64,000 bases of DNA from Streptomyces griseoluteus (GTDB taxonomy: Bacteria; Actinomycetota; Actinomycetes; Streptomycetales; Streptomycetaceae), in NCBI GenBank assembly GCA_000717735.1, contig JOBE01000004.1, positions 133,402 through 197,401 of the forward strand, written 5' to 3'. Shown here one piece after another: positions 1 to 7,886 of this stretch. Under the pieces are notes generated by a model. That model had not been told where the DNA came from. It ran no database searches and was given only the letters and a program-made list of their open reading frames with translations. The translations under genes and the position numbers were made by a program. Positions within the stretch are counted from its first letter, which is position 1. Each line of letters opens with the position of its first letter.

Positions 1-119
1 CAGCCGTACTTGGGACCGGTGACGCCGAGGACGTCCCGGAGGACCCACAGGAGCCGGACGTCGCCCTCGACGTCGGCGGTGACGGCCTTGCCATTCAGGA
101 TGAAGGTGTGCTGCGGCAC
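1..119 (-). CDS. iorA: (2Fe-2S)-binding subunit of molybdopterin oxidoreductase (IorA-like), 3' part outside window
   Basis: Only the first 39 codons are present; the gene runs off the left edge. It starts with GTG at 119, preceded by GGAG at 6-nt spacing and 16 nt after the stop of the large subunit. The visible N-terminus (PQHTFILNG, then DVRLLWVLRDVLG, then GPKYG) is the plant-ferredoxin-like start of the small iron-sulphur subunit of isoquinoline 1-oxidoreductase / aldehyde oxidase type enzymes; the cluster-binding Cys should follow GPKYG just outside the window. It would pass electrons from the molybdenum centre of the IorB-like protein encoded upstream. Family assignment rests on the short N-terminus and on the neighbour. 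Confidence 0.75.
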   Translation of the reverse strand, partial: MPQHTFILNGKAVTADVEGDVRLLWVLRDVLGVTGPKYG

Positions 120-135
120 GGGTGCTCCAGGGTCT

Positions 136-2523
136 CTACAGGGCGCGGTCGCGGCCGTCGGTCGGCGAGGCGGGGACGGGCGGGACGGTCGGCAGGGGGG
201 TGAAGGCGAGCGCTTCGGCGTGGTTGACGGGGAAGACCGTCGGCATCGTGCCGGTGGCGCGGCCGTAGGCGCAGGCGACGGCCGCCATGGCGCCGGCGAC
301 CGCCAGTTCGCCCGCGCCGCCCGGCTTGTCGCCGGTCGGGGGCATCACGATGATCTCGAGCTCGGGCGGGGTGTTCCACTGCCGGGTGTAGAAGTACTGG
401 TCCCAGCTGCCTTCGAGGAAGTGCCCGTCGCGCAGGTGGAGTCCCGAGGTGAGGGTGACTGCGACGCCGTCGGCGATGCCGCCCATCATCTGCGCCTCCA
501 GGCCGCGCGGGTTGACGGCGAGACCGACGTCGACGGCGCAGACCACCTTGGTCACGCGCGGGCCGGTGCACGCGCCGGGGATCTTCCGCCCGGTGGTCTC
601 GGGACGGCAGTCGATCTCGGCGAGGATCGCGACGGCGGAGTGGTACTCGGTGTGGACGGCGATGCCCTGGGCGGTGCCGGCGGGCATGGCGCGGCCCCAC
701 TCCCCCACCTCGGCGACCTTGTCGAGGACGGCACGGGCCCTCGGGTCCTTCACGAGGCGGCGGCGCAGCGCGTACCCGTCCTGGCCCATGCGCCGGGCCA
801 GTTCGTCCATGACGAGTTCCTGCGCGCACCGGACGTTCGGGGAATAGATGTTGCGCATGGACCCGGTGTTGAAGCCCTTGTCGGTCTCGGCGAGCAGCTG
901 GGTGGTGACGCCGAGGTGGTACGGGCTGATCTGGGTGAGCTCGAACATCGTCTGGGAGAAGGCGGCGTCGGCCACCGGCAGCCTGGCCGCCTCCGCCGTG
1001 AGGACCTCGCCGATGCCGTGCCCGAAGTCGGTCGCAACGGAGGTGTGGCGCTGCTCGTACGTGAGGACCTCACCGAGCGCGTACGTGGCGCGCACCCGTG
1101 AGGTGGACATGGGGTGCGTACGGCCCTGGCGGAAGTCGTCTGTGCGGTGCCACATCAGCTTGACGGGCTTGCCCAGTGCCCCGGAGATCTCGACGGCCTC
1201 GTGGGCGGCGTCGGAGAACAGCTTGCGGCCGAAGGAGCCGCCGCCCTCGGTGACATGGACGCGGACGGCGGTGGGCGGCAGGCCGAGCTTGAGGGCGATC
1301 TGTTCCTGCGCGACGATGGGCGCCTTGAGCGAGGCCCAGATCTCCGCGGAGTCCTCCCGGACGTCGGCGATCGCGCAGTTGGTCTCCAGGGCCGCGTTGC
1401 TCGCGAAGTGGAAGGTGAAGCGGGCGTCGACGGCCTTGGTGAGGAGCGGCAACGCCGGTACGACCAGCGGGAGTTCGGCCCGGCGGAGCTTCTCGAGGAC
1501 GGTCGCGTCGGAAGCGCCCTCTGCCGTGCCGGGCCCCCAGTCGACCCGGAGGGCGCGGACCGCGTCGACGCATTGGCCGAAGGTACGGCCGCGGACGGCG
1601 ACGCCGGTGGAGACGGTGACGACGTCGGTGACGCCGGGCATGGCCCGGACCTCGGCGAGGTTGGCCACGGAGCGGACGGTGCCGTTGATGGTGGGCGGTC
1701 GGCAGACCATGGTGGGCAGGGCGTCAGGGACCTGGAGGTCCATCGCGAACTTCTTGCGGCCGGTGACGGCTTCGAGCGCGTCGACGCGGCGCTGCCCGGT
1801 GCCGATGACACGGAAACGGGCCGGGTCCTTGAGGGTCACCTCGACCGCCGTGTCGGTGACGGCGGCGGCCCGTTCGGCCAGTTCGCCGTAGCCGAGCAGC
1901 GCTCCCGTCGGGGAGAGGACGGCTCCCGCCTTGGTGGTGAGGGTGGCGACGGCCTCCCCGAGGACGAGGGAGGCGGCGTGCAGGAGCCGGCCCCGGGCGA
2001 TGGCCGCGGCGACGCGGAGCGGGGTGTAGGTGGAGTACGTGGTGTTGGAGCCGCCGGTGAGCTGGTTGAAGAGCAGCTCGGGCCGGGCGTCGGCGAGCGT
2101 CACCACGACCTTGTCGAGGGGCAGGTCGAGTTCCTCGGCGACGATCATGGCGCTGGAGGTGGTGACGCCCTGGCCCACCTCCGCGCGGGGCAGGGCGAAG
2201 TGGGCCGTGCCCTCGGCGTCGAGGCGGATGGTGATGAGGTGGCTGGTGGGCAGGGCCGCGAGGGTCAGCAGCTCGTTGAGGTCGAGGAGTTCGGCCGGTC
2301 CCGGCAGTGAGGGGACGAGCGCCGGGGCCGCCGCGGCGGCCTCCCCGGGGGCGAGGGCCTCGGCGCCGAACTGGGCGGCGACGGTGAGGGTGGGCGCGGC
2401 GAGGACGTACCCGAGGAAGCGGCGGCGGGCGATGCCGGGGCCGTCACCGCCGTCCGGCCGAGCGGCTCCGTCTCCGGTACTGCTCGTGGGGTGGTCGTCC
2501 CGCGCGGGGTGGCGCCTCGCCAT
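136..2523 (-). CDS. iorB: Molybdopterin-binding large subunit, isoquinoline 1-oxidoreductase beta type, Tat-exported
   Basis: 795 residues, about the usual length for IorB/CoxL-like large subunits of the xanthine dehydrogenase superfamily. A twin-Arg signal (RRRFLGYVLAAPTLTVAA, about residues 32-50) indicates Tat export, as in membrane-side aldehyde dehydrogenases. The substrate/cofactor region shows EVGQGVTTS, GGSFGRK and, near the C-terminus, KPGGAGE, the usual site of the catalytic Glu. ATG at 2523 has an upstream AAAGGG. It is followed 16 nt later by the iron-sulphur subunit, so the order is large then small subunit in one operon. It probably hydroxylates an N-heterocycle or oxidises an aldehyde with a Mo-cytosine dinucleotide cofactor; the substrate cannot be read from sequence. 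No XdhC-like maturation factor is visible here. Confidence 0.88.
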   Translation of the reverse strand: MARRHPARDDHPTSSTGDGAARPDGGDGPGIARRRFLGYVLAAPTLTVAAQFGAEALAPGEAAAAAPALVPSLPGPAELLDLNELLTLAALPTSHLITIRLDAEGTAHFALPRAEVGQGVTTSSAMIVAEELDLPLDKVVVTLADARPELLFNQLTGGSNTTYSTYTPLRVAAAIARGRLLHAASLVLGEAVATLTTKAGAVLSPTGALLGYGELAERAAAVTDTAVEVTLKDPARFRVIGTGQRRVDALEAVTGRKKFAMDLQVPDALPTMVCRPPTINGTVRSVANLAEVRAMPGVTDVVTVSTGVAVRGRTFGQCVDAVRALRVDWGPGTAEGASDATVLEKLRRAELPLVVPALPLLTKAVDARFTFHFASNAALETNCAIADVREDSAEIWASLKAPIVAQEQIALKLGLPPTAVRVHVTEGGGSFGRKLFSDAAHEAVEISGALGKPVKLMWHRTDDFRQGRTHPMSTSRVRATYALGEVLTYEQRHTSVATDFGHGIGEVLTAEAARLPVADAAFSQTMFELTQISPYHLGVTTQLLAETDKGFNTGSMRNIYSPNVRCAQELVMDELARRMGQDGYALRRRLVKDPRARAVLDKVAEVGEWGRAMPAGTAQGIAVHTEYHSAVAILAEIDCRPETTGRKIPGACTGPRVTKVVCAVDVGLAVNPRGLEAQMMGGIADGVAVTLTSGLHLRDGHFLEGSWDQYFYTRQWNTPPELEIIVMPPTGDKPGGAGELAVAGAMAAVACAYGRATGTMPTVFPVNHAEALAFTPLPTVPPVPASPTDGRDRAL

Positions 2524-2590
2524 TCGGTGTGCCCTTTCGACGTGGTCCCGGCCCGTCCCGCCGGATCCCCTCGGATGCGATGATCATCGC

Positions 2591-2878
2591 TCATCTGACG
2601 GGCCGCCGGAAGCCGTTCACCGGACGGCGTCGCAGCGCTCCGGTCGGCCGACGCGTGACGGAACGAGGGAGGCGTGCTCCCGAGCGGAGCTGGGCACGGG
2701 AGATCCGGGCGCGCTGACCGCCGCCCGCGATCAGGGCGTTGACGGACACCATCGGGTCACCGCCCACCGACCTGGCAAGCAGGGCCCCGACCACCACCGG
2801 CCCGAGAGCGGCGGCGAGGGCCGTGCCGGTGGCGGTGACGTGCCGGAGGGGGCGGGGGCGCCGGGTGGAGGAGGTCAT
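2591..2878 (-). CDS. Small hypothetical protein or gene remnant with one hydrophobic segment
   Basis: A 95-codon reading frame in the gap between iorB and osmC. The first half has normal GC-rich third positions and encodes a basic N-terminus followed by a hydrophobic stretch (TALAAALGPVVVGALLA), which could be a signal anchor. The second half is Arg/Pro-rich and looks like read-through of non-coding DNA. The only ribosome-site candidate is a weak GGGGA close to the ATG. It may be the surviving 5' end of a membrane-protein gene or a short orphan; no family is recognised. Confidence 0.25.
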   Translation of the reverse strand: MTSSTRRPRPLRHVTATGTALAAALGPVVVGALLARSVGGDPMVSVNALIAGGGQRARISRAQLRSGARLPRSVTRRPTGALRRRPVNGFRRPVR

Positions 2879-3063
2879 GTCCCCATTCCACCAGCGGGCG
2901 GGGCGGCGCCGTATCGGTCGGCGTACTCAGGTGTGCGTACGGGGCTACTCAGGTGTGCTCTCCGGGCGGGGCGCCGGTCGGCGTGGCGGGTGCGCCGGGG
3001 TCGCGGGGGTCGGCGAACGTACCGTACGGGGAGCACACCCGACGACGAAGGAGCACCGCCGCC

Positions 3064-3501
3064 ATGGCCGACTACCGCATCGAGACCGTCCGCACCGGGT
3101 ACCGGAACTGGACCGCGCGCAACGACCGGGGCGCGGAGGTCCGGATGGCCGCCGCGGACGATGCCGACGCGCAGCCCTCGTTCACCCCGGTCGAGTTGCT
3201 GCTCGCGGCGATGGGCGGCTGTGGCGGTCTTGTCGTGGACCGGACCGCGCGGGCCGTCGACCACGACGATCTGCGGATCGTGGTGGAGTCGGTGTCCGGC
3301 CCCGACGACGACGGCCGGGTGGGCCGGATCAGGGTGAGCTACGAGTTCGACCTGCCGGACAATAACCCGCGGGCGGCGGAGGTGTTCGCCCGCGGGGTGC
3401 GCCTGACGCACGAGAAGTTCTGCACGGTGAGCCGGACCGTGGAGCACGGCGCGCGCGTGGAGGCGATCCTGCCGGACGGCACGGTCGGCTTCGAAGGCTG
3501 A
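3064..3501 (+). CDS. OsmC/Ohr family thiol peroxidase-like protein
   Basis: 145 residues, normal OsmC size. The two characteristic cysteines are present: GGCGGL in the first helix (about residue 58) and EKFCTVS (about residue 121). In this family they reduce organic hydroperoxides and resolve through a disulphide. The ATG at 3064 was chosen over an upstream GTG because the homologous region starts at ADYRIETVRT and an AAGGAG lies 10 nt before it. It converges on the carboxylesterase gene with a 24-bp gap. Likely cytosolic; the OsmC or Ohr subclass cannot be decided by eye. Confidence 0.85.
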   Translation: MADYRIETVRTGYRNWTARNDRGAEVRMAAADDADAQPSFTPVELLLAAMGGCGGLVVDRTARAVDHDDLRIVVESVSGPDDDGRVGRIRVSYEFDLPDNNPRAAEVFARGVRLTHEKFCTVSRTVEHGARVEAILPDGTVGFEG

Positions 3502-3525
3502 ACCTCCGGGTTCCCGGCCGGTCGC

Positions 3526-4977
3526 TCAGTCGAGCCAGAGCCTGCGGACCCGCTCCAGCGGGTCCGCCGCGATCCGGGGTTCGGTGTCCCAGATCATCGT
3601 GGCGCGCCCCTCGGGGGTGTAGCGCGGCCAGTCGACGCCGGGGTCCTGGTGGGTCACGAAGGCGACCCAGGCCCGGTGCAGGGCGTCGGCGAGGGCCTGC
3701 GGCGGCGCCTCCCCCGCCGCGGCCCGGACTCCCTCGGCGTCGAGGAGGTCGAAGGCGAACGGCAGGTCCAGGCAGTGGAAGGCGAGCCCCTTGGCCGGTG
3801 ACCGCCAGGCGAACTCGTAGAACCAGGTGGGACGTCCGTGCGCGGCGCGGGCGTCGGCGACGGCGACGTTCGGGGCGCGGAAGGTCACGTCGGTCAGCGC
3901 CTGGCCGAAGAGCCGCTCGGTGCCGCCTTCCGCGTACGCCTCGGTGAAGGCGGCGGCCCCGGCGGCGTCGAGGCCGAGGCCCCCGAGGAGAGCGGGAAGC
4001 GGCGGCCCCTCCGGGCCGGGTCCGGGGAACATCACGAACTCGTGCTCGGTGCAGCCGAGCATCAGCGGAACGTCGGCGCCCAACCCGCCCGTCGTGAGCG
4101 CCTCAAGGGCCGGCAGCGGGATCAGCTCGCCGTCGGCGAAGGGCGCGAGGGCGAGGAGCGGGGGCAGGCCTTCGCGGTCCGGGCCTGGCTCGGACAGGCG
4201 GTCCTGGAGCGCGAGGAGCTCCTCGTCACCGAGGTCGCGGAGGGCGGCGGCGGTGGCCGGTACGCCGGTGCGGGAGGTGAGCAGCCGGGAGGCGGCGCTG
4301 GCGGCCTCGGGGCCGTCGGGGCGCGGGAGCGCGCCGGAGACGGACAGCGCGCCGCGGAACAGGCCCCGGGCGGCAGGGACGGCGAGGAGCGTCTGGACGG
4401 CGCCGCCGCCCGCGGACTGTCCGGCGACGGTGACCTTGGCGGGGTCGCCGCCGAAGACCGCGATGTTGTCCCGGACCCATTCCAGGGCGGCGACCCAGTC
4501 CCGTACGCCCCGGTTGTCGGGGGCGTCCTCCAGGTGCAGGAAGCCCTCGATGCCGAGCCGGTAGCCGATCGAGACGAGGAGCACGCCGTCCCGGTTGAAC
4601 GTGGCCCCGTCGTACCAGGGGCTGGCCGCCGAGCCCGCGACGTAGCCGCCGCCGTGGATCCAGACGAGGACGGGCAGGGCGGCGGCGGGGTCGGCCTCGG
4701 GCGTGAAGACGTTGAGGTTGAGGACCCCGGCGCCCGGGACGGAGGGCTCGGGGATGGTGGTGACCTCGGCGAAGGGGCGGCGCTGCGCGGTCGGCCCGTA
4801 CGCGGTCGCGTCCAGCGGCTCCGACCACGGCTCCGGCGGCACGGGGGCGGCGAACCGCAGGTCGCCGACGGGCGCCTGGGCGTACGGGATGCCCAGGAAG
4901 CGGAGGCTGCCGTCGGCGCGGCGCTCGCCCCGGACGGGTCCTCGGGTGGTGACGACGGTGGGGCCGGTGGTGCTCAC
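3526..4977 (-). CDS. Type-B carboxylesterase/lipase family protein
   Basis: 483 residues with the para-nitrobenzyl-esterase / cholinesterase fold. Diagnostic segments are GIPYAQAPVGDLRF near the N-terminus, the oxyanion motif WIHGGGYVAG, and the nucleophile elbow GQSAGGGAV with Ser188. GCTEHEF lies in the usual acidic region and FHCLDLPF carries the expected catalytic His. The start is put at GTG 4977 because AAGGAG lies 10 nt upstream; an in-frame ATG 66 nt further upstream has no such site and would add a Pro/Arg-rich tail. No signal peptide is evident from the chosen start. Substrate unknown, probably small esters. The MFS gene upstream is 102 nt away and may be co-transcribed. Confidence 0.85.
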   Translation of the reverse strand: MSTTGPTVVTTRGPVRGERRADGSLRFLGIPYAQAPVGDLRFAAPVPPEPWSEPLDATAYGPTAQRRPFAEVTTIPEPSVPGAGVLNLNVFTPEADPAAALPVLVWIHGGGYVAGSAASPWYDGATFNRDGVLLVSIGYRLGIEGFLHLEDAPDNRGVRDWVAALEWVRDNIAVFGGDPAKVTVAGQSAGGGAVQTLLAVPAARGLFRGALSVSGALPRPDGPEAASAASRLLTSRTGVPATAAALRDLGDEELLALQDRLSEPGPDREGLPPLLALAPFADGELIPLPALEALTTGGLGADVPLMLGCTEHEFVMFPGPGPEGPPLPALLGGLGLDAAGAAAFTEAYAEGGTERLFGQALTDVTFRAPNVAVADARAAHGRPTWFYEFAWRSPAKGLAFHCLDLPFAFDLLDAEGVRAAAGEAPPQALADALHRAWVAFVTHQDPGVDWPRYTPEGRATMIWDTEPRIAADPLERVRRLWLD

Positions 4978-5079
4978 GGGGGTGCTGCTCCTTCTGATCG
5001 GGGGCGCGGGGCGCACTGGCGGGCGGGGCAAGGAGCCTGACATCGACCGATTACACGTGTCAATGAGCTGGGTGTACGG

Positions 5080-6336
5080 TCATCCGTCCCCCGACAGGGC
5101 CGTCTGCCTCCACGGGAGCAGCAAAGGGGTCGCGAGCAGCAGGACGCCGGCCACGGCAAGCGCCGTCCGAGGCCCGGTCACCGTGGCGAGGAGCCCCCAC
5201 AGGGCGGTCAGGGCCGCCACGGCCGCCTTCCCGCTGACGGACCAGGCGGTCAGCGTGCGGGCGACCCGGCCGGTGTCCGTCAGTTCGAGCCGGTGGGTGG
5301 CGAGCACCGGATTGAAGACCCCCGAGCAGGTGATGAGCGCGAGTTCGACGCCCATCACGAGCAGCAGCCCGGAGAGGCCCGGGTGGATGAAGACGAGGCC
5401 GACGGGCCAGCACACCCGCAACACACCCGAAGTGAGCAGCACCCGGCGACGCCCGAACCGGGCGACGAGCCGCCGGGCGAACCGTGAGCCGATGAGCCCG
5501 CCGACGCAGGGCACGGCGAAGACGAGACCGTACTGCCAGGGGGCGAAGCCGAGCGGACCGAGCATGAGGACGGCGAGGAGGGGTGCGGTCGCCATGATCA
5601 GGCCGTTGGCCAGGACGGCGTTGAGGAACAACGGGCGCAGCACGGGGTGAGTCAGGAGGTGACGCCACCCTTCGACCAGGTCACGGGCCCTCACCCGGGG
5701 CCGGTCCGCGCCGCCCGGCCCGACCTCCGGGCTCCGGATCGCGCGGATGCCGGCCGCGGACAGCAGATAGCTCACGGCGTCGGCCACCACCGTCGCCACC
5801 GGACCGAGCAGCGCGGCGAGGCCACCTCCGAGGGGAGGTCCGAGCACGGTGGCGGTCCAGGTCGTGGATTCGAGCCGGGCCTGGGCGACGAGCAGGTCCT
5901 CCGGCCGTACGAGCGCCTTCAGGTGCGCCCCGGAGGCCGCGCCGAAGGTGATGTCGGCCGCCGCGACGAGGACGGAGACGACCAGGAGCTGGGTGAAGCC
6001 GAGCCGGCCGAGCGCGTACGCGGCGACGACGCTCAGCAGTGCGGCGCACCGTACGAGGTCCATCGCGACCATCACGGAGCGCTTGCGGCGGAACTCCACC
6101 CAGGGGCCGAGCGGGGCCGCGACCACCGCGCCCACGGCGGCCCCGACCGCGGCGAGCGCGGCCACCTCGGCGGTGCCCTTGTGGAGGACGGTGATCGCGA
6201 GCATCGGGAGGGCGTGGAAGGCGACCCAGGTGCCCAGGGTTCCGGCCGCGTACGCCGCCCACAGCCAGCCGAAGTCCCGCCCGAGGGACGTCCGCCCGGC
6301 GTCCCGGCCGCGGGACACCTCCACCCGCGCCGCCAC
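5080..6336 (-). CDS. MFS exporter of the EntS / transmembrane-effector type
   Basis: About 418 residues with roughly 12 hydrophobic segments. The protein begins LGRDFGWLWAAYAAGTLG, the usual opening of the DHA3/EntS-like branch of the major facilitator superfamily, which exports siderophores, macrolides and other small molecules. The loop after helix 2 (PWVEFRRKRSVMVAMD) matches the conserved MFS motif A region. GTG 6336 is preferred because AGAGGGG precedes it; an alternative GTG lies at 6369. It has the same direction as the carboxylesterase. A dispersed repeat and an IS element lie upstream (6453 onward), so its native promoter region is short and possibly altered. Substrate unknown. Confidence 0.82.
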   Translation of the reverse strand: MAARVEVSRGRDAGRTSLGRDFGWLWAAYAAGTLGTWVAFHALPMLAITVLHKGTAEVAALAAVGAAVGAVVAAPLGPWVEFRRKRSVMVAMDLVRCAALLSVVAAYALGRLGFTQLLVVSVLVAAADITFGAASGAHLKALVRPEDLLVAQARLESTTWTATVLGPPLGGGLAALLGPVATVVADAVSYLLSAAGIRAIRSPEVGPGGADRPRVRARDLVEGWRHLLTHPVLRPLFLNAVLANGLIMATAPLLAVLMLGPLGFAPWQYGLVFAVPCVGGLIGSRFARRLVARFGRRRVLLTSGVLRVCWPVGLVFIHPGLSGLLLVMGVELALITCSGVFNPVLATHRLELTDTGRVARTLTAWSVSGKAAVAALTALWGLLATVTGPRTALAVAGVLLLATPLLLPWRQTALSGDG

Positions 6337-6452
6337 TCCCGTACCCCTCTCGCCGTCCGGCCGCACCACCGCGCACCGCCGTCGCCATCAAAGCGAGCCG
6401 AGGACGCCGGGATCAAACAACCGGAGTCGGGCAGGGCACAACCACCGGTTGT

Positions 6453-6487
6453 CGCGGGCCCGGCGTGATCCGGAAGGCAGGCCCTAG
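6453..6487. repeat. CTAG-ended dispersed repeat, copy a (right end only)
   Basis: The sequence GGGCCCGGCGTGATCCGG leads into GGCAGGCCCTAG and matches the ends of the other copies at 21663, 36443, 40792, 41567 and 60555. Only one end is recognisable. Its terminal CTAG is also the left target duplication of the IS701-type element that follows. Read from the minus strand before IS insertion, the TAG is the stop codon of the repeat protein at 7887-9266. Confidence 0.65.
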
Positions 6488-7833
6488 TACTGCAACGGTC
6501 TTTTTCGTGATGGTTTATCGGTTTCAGGTGGTATGTGGCCGCGTCGTTTGTAATGGCTGACGCGGGCTTGGTGTTGTCGTCGGCGACGCCAGTTCGACCA
6601 GTGCAGGACATGGTCGATCGAGGCTGGCCGGCGGTGAGTGAGGCGGTGGATCAGGCGCCTGAGTTCGGGAAGGCTGAGGGGGACGAGGCCGGAGGATCCG
6701 TTTCTGCTTTGTCGGCGTCGAGTTCGCGGGCCCGCAGGATCGTGAGGCAGGCATGAGCGGCCATGGCCAGGGTCATGTGGCGGTGCCAGCCGGGATAGCG
6801 GCGGACCTGGTAATCGTCCAGGCCGCACTCCTGCTTCGCGGTCTGGAAGCACTCCTCGACCGCCCACCGGCTGCCGGCGACACGGATCAGCTGGTCGAGT
6901 GTGGTCTCGACGGGGCAGTAGGCGATGTAGTAGGAGATCTCCTCAGGCCGGCTCACGCCGCGGCGGGCGATCACCCAGTGCCGCCGGTCCTCCCGGTGCC
7001 AGGGGCGGACCTCGACCCTTGCCCAGTCGAAGACCCGGGGTCCATGGGAGCCGTTGCCGCAGGAACGGCGCTTCCACTTCTGCCGGGGCAGATCGTGGAA
7101 CAGGCCGTGGACGGGATGGTCCAGAGCCCAGCGGGTGACGACGGTGTCGTGCCGGGTGGTGGCCATGACATGGAAGACGTCCGCCCGCTCCAGCTCGGTC
7201 CGCCAGCTCTTGGAGTAGCCGTATCCGGCGTCCGCACTCACCCAGCCGAACGGGATCTTCTCCGCGATCGCCCGGCGGACCATCGCCCGGGCCATCGCAA
7301 CCTTCGTCTCGAAAGCGACCGTGTCGTCGATGCCGGCCCGCCGGCACCGGTCCCGGTCATCGGTCCAGGACGTGGGCAGGTAGAGACGCCGGTCGATCAG
7401 GGTGCGGCCCCGGTCGGTGGCATAGGCGAGGAAGACCCCGACCTGGCAGTTCTCCGTCCGCCCGGCCGTGCCGGAGTACTGCCGCTGGACCCCGGCGGAC
7501 CGGTCTCCTTTCTTCAGGAAACCGGTCGTCGACGATCAGTACTGCGTCTCGGTCGCCGAGGTGCTCGACGACGTACCGGCGCACGTCGTCCAGGACCTCG
7601 TCGGCGTCCCAGTCGATCCGGTTCAGCAGCCGGTGGATCCGGTCCGGGCCCGCATGCCCGGCCGCCTCCGCCAGTGTCCAGCCGTTCTTCCGCTCCAGCG
7701 GAGCGATCAGCCCGCGCATATACGCGAGCGCTGATTCACGCGGCTCCGACCTGGCGAAACGGTGCACGAACCGCTCATGCAGAGCCTTCAGTTCACCCGC
7801 CCACGACCGGGCATCAGACAGTTCCCCACCCAT
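6484..7833 (-). pseudogene. IS701-type transposase with two frameshifts
   Basis: Reading from ATG 7833, the N-terminal part (RFARSEPRESALAYMRGL, APLERKNGWTLAE, DWDADEVLDDVR) is intact to VLIVDD near 7530. There two bases are missing relative to the expected VDDTGFLKKGDR, so translation leaves frame. The correct frame resumes as GFLKKGDRSAGVQRQYSGTAG and runs through the second Asp (SADAGYG) and the Glu (RWAVEECFQ). Near 6698, at a short A run, one base is missing; the last frame then gives SGLVPLSLPELRRLI and HVLHWSNWRRRR to a TAG at 6484. The DDE residues are all still present, but in three different frames. The net change is minus three bases, so this is decay, not programmed frameshifting. 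Confidence 0.88.
6488..6503. repeat. Left terminal inverted repeat of IS701-type element
   Basis: TACTGCAACGGTCTTT, exact inverse of the right end at 7871-7886; preceded by CTAG. Confidence 0.9.
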
Positions 7834-7870
7834 GAGCAGACCAACGAACCACCTGCCCGGCCGTCACGAC

Positions 7871-7886
7871 AAAGACCGTTGCAGTA
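7871..7886. repeat. Right terminal inverted repeat of IS701-type element
   Basis: AAAGACCGTTGCAGTA, exact inverse of the left end; followed by CTAG at 7887-7890, the second copy of the target duplication. Confidence 0.9.

Larger units (their letters stand above)
6488..7886 (-). mobile_element. IS701-type insertion sequence, inactive
   Basis: About 1.4 kb bounded by perfect inverted repeats TACTGCAACGGTCTTT (6488-6503 and 7871-7886) and flanked by CTAG at 6484-6487 and 7887-7890. As recalled, IS701-family elements duplicate a 4-bp YTAR target, and CTAG fits. The single transposase gene fills the element on the minus strand but is broken twice. The element landed in the CTAG end of a dispersed repeat, at the stop codon of the neighbouring gene, without destroying it. 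Confidence 0.9.

Noticed and set aside
6484..7833. Programmed ribosomal frameshifting in the IS701-type transposase
   Set aside because: Two separate shifts, one a loss of two bases inside the DDE motif and not at a slippery sequence; the family normally has one uninterrupted frame.
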